Program-made: the position numbers and the translations under genes | Source: an uncultured Clostridia bacterium | Lineage (GTDB): Bacteria > Bacillota > Clostridia > Christensenellales > UBA1242 | Assembly: GCA_944377145.1 (NCBI GenBank) | Contig: CALWEH010000020.1 | Coordinates: 1 to 46,946 of the forward strand | Direction of reading: 5' to 3' | DNA length: 46,946 nucleotides | Notes under the pieces: generated by a model | Told to the model about the DNA's origin: nothing | The model's database searches: none | What the model saw: only the letters and a program-made list of their open reading frames with translations | Shown: one piece after another, positions 19,101 to 26,634 of the stretch | Layout of the letters: every line of letters begins with the position of its first letter | How positions within the stretch are numbered: position 1 is the first letter of the stretch

Positions 19101-19596
19101 AACATTTAAAGTGGAATCATTTACACAAGAAGAAGATGAAAATGGAGTAAGACTTGCTGGTAAATATATATTAAAAGTAAGTGCTAGCGAGGGTGATACT
19201 AAATTATTTGATTATGATATCAAGGTTTCATTTAAAGATAGAGATAAGGATAAAAATCTAGTTGATTTAACTACTACAGATTATTCATTTAGCTTTAGTG
19301 GACCTTCTCAATCAAGCAATGGTACAAATAGCTGGAATATAACAGGAGTTGGAACATACGAATTAACTATAACAGTAGAAGATGAGAATGGTAATTCAAC
19401 AACTAAATCAATTAGCTTTAATGTAGTGAATAAAACTGAACCTAAAAAAATAAGTGATAATGTGGTTGGAATTATATTAATAGCTGTATCTGCAGTTATT
19501 TTAGGTGGAGTAATTTTATTCTTCGCATTAGCTGGTAAAAGAAATAATCCAAGAAAAAGATTAACAAAATCTGTTAAATCAGATGATAAAGAATAA
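16126..19596 (+). CDS. Large surface protein with Ig-like/DUF5011-type repeats and C-terminal membrane anchor
   Basis: 1156 residues. It has a classical signal peptide (KKLSK, hydrophobic core to about residue 26, likely cleavage after FVDAEA) and a C-terminal membrane segment (about 1110-1134: VGIILIAVSAVILGGVIL) followed by a basic tail (KRNNPRKR), so it is a type I surface protein without LPXTG. The ectodomain holds repeated Ig-like strands of the type G-T-Y-x-V-x-Y-x-A-x-D-x-x-G-N, seen near 343-360, 745-765, 940-960 and 1075-1095. These resemble bacterial Ig/DUF5011/HYR-like domains. No enzyme motif was seen. The start has GGGAG upstream and a good promoter. A role in adhesion or surface architecture is inference. 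Confidence 0.82.
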   Translation: MKKLSKFIYSILAFALITCMAIFNPAISFVDAEASLPTDGNNVAFSSTKIAGTIKDGNEFKIPMPDVKNAIEGAQKFIEVKDRSGYTYTYEIGVAYSGSYFELYNSSDAITTEPSEVAYIKPAKIGRGSYTVRYKVVQGDKTYYSNSQTVQVEGVTYSWEFNKENTAKNIIPSVTASGTSYTLPLPTIVNSDDEVAHEYTDASNIVITKNSEALTVNESPEFRFENGQVIFTPTLASGDDVTTYVIRYKSLEPSLADRTYIVKVESGYSNSAELEVKHNSITNVQIAANTTFPTPNVTDKTHNKSSVEVNTYITIKKGGQTVKELNPNEFNYIFETTGTYTIYYRVVDAYGNEATSAGYSISVNDRAPYIIEYAKDYDTSEPNWEDNVITGIDYAVPTQIGYSGFTLPAIYAKDYKDSYENLTFKRILENKDDSNEYYDLDKTGEHGNGALLEDNGFDAFSKSIYFEFPESDPSVHAGEVYKLKYSAIDSNGNEVFATQYEIKITNVDAEAYNIDKGLTIYFPGITQNLDPQSELSFTTATAKESPADDNLVADERVEVRTYYYYGSKNALDTALEQYIAEFKESHENYNEKYAYQFDDFYASFNETNPLYELYSEDGKTSIKLEGYVNQKTVTIFAVGINDQQQFVVKAHEVGINNTTNDFVAPIIESVTDSYSTQLNGASKFNQNYTVTLPSVQFSDAEDDSLQVDITCYVDTPDQTVGVSIYEFMKNGIQLAKIDTTYAGTYYVTYTATDDAGNTTTYISTFEVAKTAKPHIEVENGSNISITVGEEVNFITNLVGDGEYEDVKYTISWGDNKPSGLGSGNNSFVFNKPGTYVATISAEYTMNEVTGIKVEPSVTVTIVVSEPTISWDSDTEALITTDRTADINERIVLPIVYAEQNGEMLQAVPTVVRLGDDGEEIEVEVKLDEETFESYYFIADTNGVYTVTYTATSAYGTSTKSFNVTCGDYYEPIINIENNKLQDSEITYNGTDITFKVESFTQEEDENGVRLAGKYILKVSASEGDTKLFDYDIKVSFKDRDKDKNLVDLTTTDYSFSFSGPSQSSNGTNSWNITGVGTYELTITVEDENGNSTTKSISFNVVNKTEPKKISDNVVGIILIAVSAVILGGVILFFALAGKRNNPRKRLTKSVKSDDKE

Positions 19597-19610
19597 TTAT
19601 TAAAATAGTA

Positions 19611-19647
19611 AAAAACTTCTACAAATTTGTAGAAGTTTTTGTTTTTT
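19611..19647 (+). terminator. Strong rho-independent terminator after the surface protein gene
   Basis: Two 15-base arms, AAAAACTTCTACAAA (19611-19625) and its exact reverse complement (19626-19640), followed by a T-run. It separates the surface gene from the sugar transferase gene. Confidence 0.93.
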
Positions 19648-19649
19648 AC

Positions 19650-19678
19650 TTGATTTATATATATAGTTATGTTAATAT
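19650..19678 (+). promoter_or_regulatory. Promoter of the sugar transferase gene
   Basis: TTGATT (19650-19655), 17 bases, TAATAT (19673-19678). Start of transcription near 19685 would lie downstream of the longer TTG-initiated frame, supporting the ATG at 19710 as the true start. Confidence 0.68.
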
Positions 19679-19709
19679 GTTAAAAGATATAATTTTAAGG
19701 GTTAAATAT

Positions 19710-20441
19710 ATGAGAAAAAGTATTTACACATTATTTTTTAAAAGATTTTTTGATATATTAATTTCTGGATTGGCATTGATATTGTTAAGCCCTGTATTTT
19801 TAATAGTTTCAATTATTTGTAGAATTAAAATGGGTAAAGGAATAATATTTAGCCAATATAGACCAGGAAAAAATAATAAAGTTTTTAAGTTTTATAAATA
19901 TCGTTCTATGTTAAATACAAAAGATGAAAATGGGAATTTATTGCCAGATAGAGAACGAATGACTAAATTTGGTAATTTATTAAGAAAAACAAGTTTAGAT
20001 GAACTTCCTCAGTTATGGAATATTTTTAAAGGAGATATGAGTATTGTTGGGCCTCGTCCAAAACTTGTTAAAGATATGGTTTTTTACAATGAAGAACAAA
20101 ATATTAGAAGCTTAGTGCGTCCAGGATTAACAGGTTTAGCACAAGTAAATGGAAGAAATAATATAACTTGGGAAGAGATTTTTGAATATGATAAATATTA
20201 TGTTGAACATTGTAGTTTATGGTTAGATATAAAAATAATATTTAAAACAATTATTAAAGTGTTTAAAAAAGTAGATATTGTTGAGCAAGATAAAACAAAG
20301 CAAAACTATTATTATGGAGATTATTTACTTGAAAGAGGTGTTTTAACAAAAGAAGAATATGATAATAAGCAAGAACTTGCAAAACAATTAATTGCAGAAA
20401 AAACTTCTAAAATAATTAAAAAAAAGAAAAAAGCAAATTAA
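19710..20441 (+). CDS. Undecaprenyl-phosphate sugar phosphotransferase (bacterial sugar transferase family)
   Basis: Transfers a sugar 1-phosphate from a nucleotide sugar to the lipid carrier undecaprenyl phosphate, the first step of capsule, exopolysaccharide or glycan assembly, on the inner membrane face. It has 243 residues from ATG 19710, chosen because AAGGG (19697-19701) precedes it and the longer TTG-initiated frame begins upstream of the predicted transcript. One N-terminal hydrophobic hairpin (about 12-35) is followed by the family core: Q-Y-R-P-G, K-F-Y-K-Y-R-S-M, R-K-T-S-L-D-E-L-P-Q-L-W-N, G-D-M-S-I-V-G-P-R-P and R-P-G-L-T-G-L-A-Q-V-N-G. Its sugar is unknown. No other polysaccharide genes are near; it sits alone behind a surface protein gene. 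Confidence 0.9.
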   Translation: MRKSIYTLFFKRFFDILISGLALILLSPVFLIVSIICRIKMGKGIIFSQYRPGKNNKVFKFYKYRSMLNTKDENGNLLPDRERMTKFGNLLRKTSLDELPQLWNIFKGDMSIVGPRPKLVKDMVFYNEEQNIRSLVRPGLTGLAQVNGRNNITWEEIFEYDKYYVEHCSLWLDIKIIFKTIIKVFKKVDIVEQDKTKQNYYYGDYLLERGVLTKEEYDNKQELAKQLIAEKTSKIIKKKKKAN

Positions 20442-20463
20442 AACAGTCTTATGACTGTTTTTT
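20441..20463 (+). terminator. Rho-independent terminator of the sugar transferase gene
   Basis: AAACAGTC (20441-20448), loop TTAT, GACTGTTT (20453-20460), then a T-run. It begins on the last base of the stop codon. Confidence 0.85.
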
Positions 20464-20517
20464 ATTATAAAATCATTAAATTTAGACAAAAATATTAAAT
20501 ATTTTTTTTAACTATAT

Positions 20518-20546
20518 TTGACTAAAATTTATTGAAGTTGTATAAT
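20518..20546 (+). promoter_or_regulatory. Promoter of the M3 peptidase gene
   Basis: TTGACT (20518-20523), 17 bases, TATAAT (20541-20546). The transcript would start close to the AGGAG Shine-Dalgarno, giving a very short leader. Confidence 0.82.
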
Positions 20547-20566
20547 TTTTGCTATAGGAGAAATAT

Positions 20567-22333
20567 ATGAAAGAAAGAAAAGAAATAGACGATAAATATA
20601 AATGGGATTTGTCTTGTTATGTTAAGGACGAAAATGAATTAATTAATAATTTACAAAATTTAAAGAAAAATATACCAGATTTTACTAAATTTTATGGAAA
20701 ATTTAATGATAAGAAAACATTATTAGAATATTTAAAATTAGAAGAAGATTACGACTTGTTGCTATCAAGAACAGCATCATACATTTATAATACACTAGAA
20801 GTAGATAATAGTAACACAAAATTTATATCATATAGCCAAAAATTAGAATATATTTATAAAGAATACAGTGAAACTACAGCCTATGTTTATCCTCAAATGT
20901 TAAATTTAGATGATGAATATTTAAATAGTTTGATTAATGATAAAAGTTTATATAAATATTCTAGATTTTTTCAAGAAATTAAAAGAGATAAAGCTCATAA
21001 AATTAGTGAATATGATTCACAGTTTTTAAGTAAAATGTCTTTATTTTTAAATAATGAAAAGAAAGTTTTTGAAGATTTAGTTAATAGTGAAATAACTTTT
21101 GATAAAATAACAGATGAAAAAGGAAATGAATATGAAGTAAATGAACCTGTTTATTCAAAATTTAGCACAGGAGCTGATAGAGAGCTTAGAAAAAATGTGT
21201 TTTTATCTTTAATGAAAGGTTATGGGGGAAAAATTAAAACATTGTCAAACCTTTATACAAACAGTATTCAACAGGATATTTTCTTTGCCAAATTGGCTAA
21301 TTTTAATTCTGTAAAACAACAATGTATGTACAATGAGGAAGTTGATGAAATTGTATATGATATATTAATTAAAAATATAAATCAACGATTAGATGTATTT
21401 CGAAAAATTAATAAGATTAAAGCTAAATATTTGGGAATCAAAGATTTTGCTTTTTATGATAAACTTGCTGTTAAAGGTATGAAAAAACAGTATAGCATAG
21501 AAGAAGCTATACAGCTTACAAAAGAATGTACTAAACCTCTTGGAGAAGAATATCAAAAATTATTAAATGAAAAGTTTAATCAAAAAGTAATAGACTATTT
21601 ACCTAATAAAAATAAAAGAAGTTTATGTTATTCTACTAGTGAATTTGGTTGCCCTAGTATAGTATTAATAAACTTTGAGGGGGATTATAATAGTGTAAGC
21701 GCTTTAGTTCATGAAATAGGTCATGCTATTCATGATGAATTTAGTAATAAATACCAACCTGTTCAACTAGCAAATTATGTTATTTTTGTTGCAGAAGTAG
21801 CAAGTACTGTGAATGAAATTCTACTTAATTTATATCTTTTAAAAAAATCATCTAAAGAAGAAAAAGTCGAATTATTATTTGAATTGTTAACACAATTTTC
21901 AAGTACAGTATATACTCAATGTTTATTTAGTGAATTTGAAGATTATGCTCATTCTACTCTTGAAAATGGAGAAAGCTTAGCTTATGAGGACTATAACAAT
22001 AAATATTATGAATTAAATAAAAAATATTATGGAGAAGATATAATATTACCTGAAGAGTTGAAGTTTGGTTGGAGTAGAATTAATCATTTTTATACTCCAT
22101 TTTATGTATATAAATATGCTACAGGTTTTATAAGTGCAGTATGTATTGTTCAAAATATTTTAAATGATAAAGAATATTACAATAAGTATATTCAATTTTT
22201 AAAAAGTGGTAGAACAAAATCTCCTATAGAATTATTAAAAGATGTAGATGTGGATTTGACTACAAATGAACCATATATTAAAGCTTTTAAATTTATAGAA
22301 AATACAATAAATTCTTTAACTGAAATTATTTAA
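20567..22333 (+). CDS. pepF: M3 family oligoendopeptidase F (PepF)
   Basis: A cytoplasmic zinc metallopeptidase that degrades short peptides. It has 588 residues, close to the usual ~600. The zinc-binding HEIGH motif is at 382-386 (SALVHEIGHAIHDEF), with the downstream third ligand in E-V-A-S-T-V-N-E around 410. The N-terminal helical domain begins DDKYKWDLSCY, typical of PepF. The ATG has AGGAG upstream and follows a near-consensus promoter; it appears monocistronic. No signal peptide. Confidence 0.93.
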   Translation: MKERKEIDDKYKWDLSCYVKDENELINNLQNLKKNIPDFTKFYGKFNDKKTLLEYLKLEEDYDLLLSRTASYIYNTLEVDNSNTKFISYSQKLEYIYKEYSETTAYVYPQMLNLDDEYLNSLINDKSLYKYSRFFQEIKRDKAHKISEYDSQFLSKMSLFLNNEKKVFEDLVNSEITFDKITDEKGNEYEVNEPVYSKFSTGADRELRKNVFLSLMKGYGGKIKTLSNLYTNSIQQDIFFAKLANFNSVKQQCMYNEEVDEIVYDILIKNINQRLDVFRKINKIKAKYLGIKDFAFYDKLAVKGMKKQYSIEEAIQLTKECTKPLGEEYQKLLNEKFNQKVIDYLPNKNKRSLCYSTSEFGCPSIVLINFEGDYNSVSALVHEIGHAIHDEFSNKYQPVQLANYVIFVAEVASTVNEILLNLYLLKKSSKEEKVELLFELLTQFSSTVYTQCLFSEFEDYAHSTLENGESLAYEDYNNKYYELNKKYYGEDIILPEELKFGWSRINHFYTPFYVYKYATGFISAVCIVQNILNDKEYYNKYIQFLKSGRTKSPIELLKDVDVDLTTNEPYIKAFKFIENTINSLTEII

Positions 22334-22452
22334 ATTATTAAAATAAAAAAATAAAAAACAATTAAAAAAGATAAAAAACACATAAAAATATTGCAAAATA
22401 TCGTCAAAATAAGACAAATTAAAAATTTTATCAATAAATATTCTTTATTCTT

Positions 22453-22481
22453 TTGCAAAAAATATATATTAATGATATAAT
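22453..22481 (+). promoter_or_regulatory. Promoter of the two-gene winged-helix/membrane operon
   Basis: TTGCAA (22453-22458), 17 bases, TATAAT (22476-22481), 12 bases before the ATG; GGAGAGG provides the Shine-Dalgarno. Confidence 0.78.
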
Positions 22482-22493
22482 AGGAGAGGAAAG

Positions 22494-22862
22494 ATGCTTG
22501 ATAAAAAAACTGCTGCAATATTAAAAGTGTTGGGTAAACTTGGGGAAGATAGTGCATATAAAGTTATTACTGTAAATGAAATTTTCACAGCTCTACCTTC
22601 TAAATCTCAATATGATAGCGATAGTATAAAACAAACAATAGAATATTTGTGCAAACAAGAATTTATTGTATTAAAATTTGAGGAGGACGAAACTTTTTGT
22701 TATTCTCTTTTGCCTAAAGCTAGAATATATCTAGAGCAGGATATGTCTAAAGATAAAGTGAAAAAACAACATTTACCATTTTCATGGATTATAATATGCA
22801 CTTTTGGTTGTGCTATAGGAGCATTTTTATCAAATTTTCTATTTTATTATTTATTTGGATAG
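22494..22862 (+). CDS. Winged-helix-like protein with C-terminal membrane tail, paralogue 1
   Basis: 122 residues, not recognised as a named family. Residues 1-75 look like a helix-turn-helix/winged-helix fold: TAAILKVLGKLGE, then a T-V-N-E-I-F segment, S-I-K-Q-T-I-E-Y-L-C-K-Q as the likely recognition helix, and a beta wing F-I-V-L-K-F-E-E-D-E-T-F-C-Y-S-L. A basic linker (KDKVKKQH) leads to one hydrophobic segment (about 96-120). This predicts a membrane-tethered cytosolic domain. It lies nine bases from a similar gene with the same layout, so the two probably arose by duplication and form an operon. DNA binding is inferred from shape only. Confidence 0.68.
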   Translation: MLDKKTAAILKVLGKLGEDSAYKVITVNEIFTALPSKSQYDSDSIKQTIEYLCKQEFIVLKFEEDETFCYSLLPKARIYLEQDMSKDKVKKQHLPFSWIIICTFGCAIGAFLSNFLFYYLFG

Positions 22863-22871
22863 GTGTAAATT

Positions 22872-23231
22872 ATGTTAACAAGAAAAGAAAGATATATAAT
22901 GGAATATTTATATCAAAGATGTATTGGGAAAAATAGTTGTTTAATTAGTCCAAGAGAAATTATTACTTTTGCAAGCGATAGATATGTTATGTATTCTCCT
23001 GAAGTGGAAAAAATTGTAACAAATCTTGTATATGATAATTACATTGACATGGCTAAAAGTGATAAAAAAGGGGAGATGGTGTATTGCGTATCATTAAAGC
23101 TTAAAGGGCAAGGCTTTCATAGAGAACTTATTAATGATAAGAGAACTATGATGGTGTATGTTGGAAGAACAGTTGTTTTGGCCATTCTAAGCTTTTTAAT
23201 TACATGGGTATTAAAATTATTAATATCATAA
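22872..23231 (+). CDS. Winged-helix-like protein with C-terminal membrane tail, paralogue 2
   Basis: 119 residues, with the same architecture as the preceding gene: an N-terminal helical/winged-helix-like part (R-K-E-R-Y-I-M-E-Y-L-Y, S-P-R-E-I-I, P-E-V-E-K-I-V-T-N-L-V, then strand-rich Y-I-D-M-A-K and M-V-Y-C-V-S-L), and a C-terminal hydrophobic segment at about 96-117. Sequence identity to paralogue 1 is low, but order and length match. The Shine-Dalgarno AGGTG overlaps the upstream stop. Function unknown; a membrane-bound regulator or heteromeric partner of paralogue 1 is inference. Confidence 0.68.
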   Translation: MLTRKERYIMEYLYQRCIGKNSCLISPREIITFASDRYVMYSPEVEKIVTNLVYDNYIDMAKSDKKGEMVYCVSLKLKGQGFHRELINDKRTMMVYVGRTVVLAILSFLITWVLKLLIS

Positions 23232-23261
23232 ATTTATATTGAAAAAATAAATAATTTAAAT

Positions 23262-23297
23262 AAAAAAATGATAGATTTAAAATCTATCATTTTATTT
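23262..23297. terminator. Bidirectional terminator between convergent genes
   Basis: AAAATGATAGATTT (23265-23278) pairs with AAATCTATCATTTT (23280-23293), with A-run before and T-run after. It serves the plus-strand operon and overlaps the last codons of the minus-strand gene. Confidence 0.85.
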
Positions 23298-23687
23298 TCG
23301 TTTTTTAGGTATCATGAAACCTATAATTCCCCATGCTGTTAATACAAATCCTATAATAGTAAATCCTAATGCCCAATTATTTTTAAATGTCTCTCCAGCA
23401 ATTTCTAAGGTGTAAATATTTTTAATTGTAGCCATTTTATTTAGATTTGTAACAGGAACGTCTTCAGTAACACTTGTATAAACTCCCTTATCATCAATTT
23501 TATAATAACCTTTGAAGTCTAAGATTTCAATATCTTGTTCATATTCGCCATTCCAATTAAAAGAGTATTCTACATCTATTTTAGAATTTTCATAAGAACC
23601 TATAGGAATTAGAAAGAATGGAAAAGCATAACTAATTACTAATATTGCAGCTCCTAACAATAATTTAATAAAAGACCCTTTAAACAT
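23292..23687 (-). CDS. Small membrane protein with two membrane segments and an external domain
   Basis: 131 residues, not recognised. A hydrophobic segment at about 8-30 (IKLLLGAAILVISYAFPFFL) and another at about 106-126 (ALGFTIIGFVLTAWGIIGF) flank a polar, strand-rich stretch of about 75 residues that should face outside. The C-terminus is basic (PKKRK), consistent with a cytosolic end. AAGGAG lies ahead of the ATG. It is downstream of pyk on the same strand, with a 7-base inverted repeat between them, so it may be a separate unit. Confidence 0.72.
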   Translation of the reverse strand: MFKGSFIKLLLGAAILVISYAFPFFLIPIGSYENSKIDVEYSFNWNGEYEQDIEILDFKGYYKIDDKGVYTSVTEDVPVTNLNKMATIKNIYTLEIAGETFKNNWALGFTIIGFVLTAWGIIGFMIPKKRK

Positions 23688-23734
23688 AATTTTCTCCTTT
23701 TAATTATTAATATAATATCATTTTTTTTAGATTT

Positions 23735-23753
23735 TAGCTATCATTTATAGCTA
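23735..23753 (-). terminator. Inverted repeat downstream of pyk, possible weak terminator
   Basis: TAGCTAT (23735-23741) and ATAGCTA (23747-23753) are a perfect 7-base inverted repeat just after the pyk stop. There is no T-run on the minus strand, so termination is uncertain. Confidence 0.35.
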
Positions 23754-23765
23754 TTATTTATAAAA

Positions 23766-25160
23766 TTATATAGTATTAATTTTTATTACATTTGAAAATT
23801 CATCTGTTGTACCTGTTACTACAACAATATTATCTTTTGGTTTAACCAATTTATATTTTAATAATTCTTCATTTATATTATTGAAAATTTTAGTTTCATT
23901 AAATTTTGGTTGATATATAGGATATACTCCTCTAAGTAAAGACATTTGATAATATGTGTTTTGATCGTTTGTTATTGCGTATATATCGCATTTTGGAAGA
24001 AGAGTGGATACAAATGTTGCCATTTTGCCTTTGCTTGTACATATTGCTATGGCTTTTGTAGAAAGTTGATAGCTTATGTTTACCGCTGTTGTAGTAGTTA
24101 TATTGTAAATATTATTTTTAATTTTGGTGGTTTTATAAAGATTTTCATAATCTATATCTTTTTCAATTTCTTTAGCTACTTCACTCATTGTTTTTACAGA
24201 TTTTACAGGATAATTTCCTACAGAGCTTTCTGCAGATAACATTATTGCATTTGCTCCTTCACGAATGGCTGTAGCAATATCACTAACTTCTGCTCGAGTA
24301 GGGCGAGGATTGGAAATCATGCTCTCAAGCATTTCTGTTGCAACTATAGAGATTTTTCTCATATTACGTGCAGTAGATATAATGTATGCTTGCAAATTAG
24401 GAAGCTTTTGAACAGGATATTCTACTCCTAAATCTCCACGAGCAACCATAACACCATCACATTCTTCTAATATAGAAGGTAAATTTTTAATTCCCATTGA
24501 AGATTCTATTTTTGCAATTATTTTACAACAATGTCCACATTCATTCATTAAATTTTTTATTTCTAATATATCTTCACGTTTTGTAACAAATGAGCATGCA
24601 ACATAATCGCATTTATTATTAAAAGCCCATATTAAATCTTCTCTATCTTTTTCTCCTATATAAGGTAAGTTTAGATCAAAATTTTTAAATGTTAAACCTT
24701 TATTGTTTGATAATTTTCCAGATGTTAAAACTTTTGTAATAACCTTATCTTTATTTTTTTGTGTAACTTTTAAAGTTATTAATCCATCGTTTGCTAAAAT
24801 AACGTTTCCAATCTTTAGTCTTGATAAAATAGAAGGCTCAGTAATAGAAACCTCATTTTCATTTCCAATAATATCTTTACAATTTAAAGCAAATTGTTGA
24901 CCTCGTTTCAACATAACATATCCATTTTTAAATGTTTTAACTCTAACTTCAGGCCCTCGAGTATCAACCATAATTCCAAGTGAAATTTTTAATTTTTCTC
25001 TCACAGATTTTATTAAATCTATAGTTGTTTGATTGTTTTTTAAATCTCCATGACTAAAATTTATTCTAGCTACATTTAATCCAGATAAGGCCATAGATTT
25101 TAAAGTGTTGAAATTGTTGGAACTAGGTCCTATTGTTGCAATAATTTTTGTTTTTTTCAT
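23766..25160 (-). CDS. pyk: Pyruvate kinase
   Basis: Catalyses phosphoenolpyruvate + ADP to pyruvate + ATP, the last glycolytic step, in the cytosol. It has 464 residues, so it lacks the extra C-terminal phosphotransfer-like domain of Bacillus-type enzymes. Motifs: KIIATIGPSS at the N-terminus, ARINFSHG, DTRGPEVR, the catalytic-lysine segment I-I-A-K-I-E-S, V-A-R-G-D-L-G-V-E, and the signature N-P-R-P-T-R-A-E-V-S-D-I-A with M-L-S-A-E-S. The last is a mild variant of the common MLSGET. The ATG is preceded by GGAGA and a good promoter. It is divergent to a sugar-phosphate mutase. Confidence 0.94.
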   Translation of the reverse strand: MKKTKIIATIGPSSNNFNTLKSMALSGLNVARINFSHGDLKNNQTTIDLIKSVREKLKISLGIMVDTRGPEVRVKTFKNGYVMLKRGQQFALNCKDIIGNENEVSITEPSILSRLKIGNVILANDGLITLKVTQKNKDKVITKVLTSGKLSNNKGLTFKNFDLNLPYIGEKDREDLIWAFNNKCDYVACSFVTKREDILEIKNLMNECGHCCKIIAKIESSMGIKNLPSILEECDGVMVARGDLGVEYPVQKLPNLQAYIISTARNMRKISIVATEMLESMISNPRPTRAEVSDIATAIREGANAIMLSAESSVGNYPVKSVKTMSEVAKEIEKDIDYENLYKTTKIKNNIYNITTTTAVNISYQLSTKAIAICTSKGKMATFVSTLLPKCDIYAITNDQNTYYQMSLLRGVYPIYQPKFNETKIFNNINEELLKYKLVKPKDNIVVVTGTTDEFSNVIKINTI

Positions 25161-25177
25161 ATTTTCTCCTCACATTA

Positions 25178-25206
25178 ATTTTATATTTATTTAATTTAAA
25201 TGTCAA
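25178..25206 (-). promoter_or_regulatory. Promoter of pyk
   Basis: On the minus strand, TTGACA (25206-25201), 17 bases, TAAAAT (25183-25178). Perfect -35, one mismatch in -10. Confidence 0.8.
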
Positions 25207-25341
25207 TTATATAAATAAAAAATAAATAATAATAAATTACATTAAATAATAAAAAAATACTTAAAAATAGTATTTAAATAAAATAATGCAAAATAAATGC
25301 GATTTATTTTAATATTTTTTAATTATTTATTTTTTTGTATT

Positions 25342-25377
25342 ATATTTAATTTTCACACAATATTTAATTATCACATA
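25342..25377 (+). repeat. Tandem 18-base direct repeat upstream of the sugar mutase gene
   Basis: ATATTTAATTTTCACACA (25342-25359) is followed directly by ATATTTAATTATCACATA (25360-25377), 16 of 18 bases identical. It ends 20 bases before the start codon and overlaps any possible promoter, so it may be a repeated regulator site. The rest of 25207-25341 is very AT-rich with nothing recognisable. Confidence 0.55.
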
Positions 25378-25397
25378 AATAAATTTAAAGGAGCTTT

Positions 25398-26633
25398 ATG
25401 ATAACTAGAGGGTATAACTTAAGAGGTATTGTTGGAAAAGACTTAACTGAAAGAGTTATTAAAAGATTTAGTAAAAATATTGTTAAATACATATATTCTC
25501 AAGGATATTCAAAAAAAGTATTAATTGCAAAAGATAATAGGGTTTCTGGAGATTATATATTAAGCGTAATGCAGAGTGTGTTATTATCTAGTGGGATTGA
25601 TGTATATGTTTTTAATGAAATTACTACTCCAGAATTGGCTTTTTTTACATCTAAATTTCATTTCTCAATAGGAGTTATGATAACAGCTTCTCATAATACT
25701 AAAGAGTATAATGGATTTAAATGTTATAACATATTAGGCGAAGCTATAGACATAACAGATCAGTCTGAAATCAAAGTTAATGTAAAAAAGAAAGATTATG
25801 CTAAAATTTTTGATATATCTAGTTTTCATGAATTGTATTTAAGGTGTTTAAAAAGTAAATTGCAAAAAAATTGCATTAAAATTGTATTTGATTGTGCAAA
25901 TGGAGCAACTATTAAATTAGTAAGAAATCTTTTCCCAAAAGATAAAATAATTGGAGCTGATTGCTCAGGAGAAAATATTAATAAAGATTGTGGAAGTGAA
26001 AATTTACAATGCTTAATTAATAATTGCAAACTTTATAAAACAATTGGTTTTGCTTTTGATGGAGATGGGGATAGAGTTGTTGTAATTGATGCTGACGGAA
26101 ATATTATAAATGGCGATAAAATTATATACATATTAGCAACTCAGTTTTTATCAAGAGGAGATGCCGTTGTTGGAACTTTAATTAGCAGTAAAGCTTTAGA
26201 AAAATCTTTGAATAATATAGGAATTAGACTGATTAGAACTAATGTTGGGGCAAAATATGTGTATAAACAAATGATTAAAGAAAATATATTATTGGGAGGA
26301 GAGCCTTGCGGACATATTTTTTTCAATCATACTACTGTTTCTAATGGATTGTTAATTGCTATTGAACTTATAAATATATTAAATAGGACTAAAAAATCTT
26401 TTAAACAGTTGTTAGAGAATTATAAAGAGTTGTATATAGTTCAAAAAAATATAAGTATTGATAATTTAAAAGAAAATGTTAGTTTGTCTAAATATTGTAT
26501 AAATAATGAAAATATAAATATCAATATAAGAAAAAGTGAAACAGAGCCTGTTATTAGATTGATGATTGAGGGAGAGGATAAAGATATGGTAGAGAATAAA
26601 CTTCGAGAAATCATTCAATACTTGGAGAAATGA
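25398..26633 (+). CDS. Phosphomannomutase/phosphoglucomutase family enzyme
   Basis: Moves phosphate between C6 and C1 of a hexose through a phosphoserine. It has 411 residues, somewhat shorter than the usual ~450. All four active-site loops are visible: TASHN at 96-100 with catalytic S98, the metal-binding DGDGDR near 221-226, the sugar-binding G-G-E-P-C-G-H around 300, and the phosphate-binding R-K-S-E-T-E-P-V-I-R near the C-terminus. Whether it acts on mannose, glucose or glucosamine phosphate cannot be settled; GGEPCGH resembles ManB/PgmB-type rather than a plain GlmM. AAAGGAG precedes the ATG. Its TGA stop is one base before the next ATG, so the pair is an operon. Confidence 0.88.
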   Translation: MITRGYNLRGIVGKDLTERVIKRFSKNIVKYIYSQGYSKKVLIAKDNRVSGDYILSVMQSVLLSSGIDVYVFNEITTPELAFFTSKFHFSIGVMITASHNTKEYNGFKCYNILGEAIDITDQSEIKVNVKKKDYAKIFDISSFHELYLRCLKSKLQKNCIKIVFDCANGATIKLVRNLFPKDKIIGADCSGENINKDCGSENLQCLINNCKLYKTIGFAFDGDGDRVVVIDADGNIINGDKIIYILATQFLSRGDAVVGTLISSKALEKSLNNIGIRLIRTNVGAKYVYKQMIKENILLGGEPCGHIFFNHTTVSNGLLIAIELINILNRTKKSFKQLLENYKELYIVQKNISIDNLKENVSLSKYCINNENININIRKSETEPVIRLMIEGEDKDMVENKLREIIQYLEK

Positions 26634-26634
26634 T

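Noticed and set aside
19650..19709. Longer TTG-initiated start of the sugar transferase
   Set aside because: It begins upstream of the predicted transcription start; ATG 19710 has AAGGG.
22330..22557. Minus-strand hydrophobic open frame at the promoter of the winged-helix pair
   Set aside because: Covers a clear plus-strand promoter and Shine-Dalgarno; hydrophobicity reflects AT richness.
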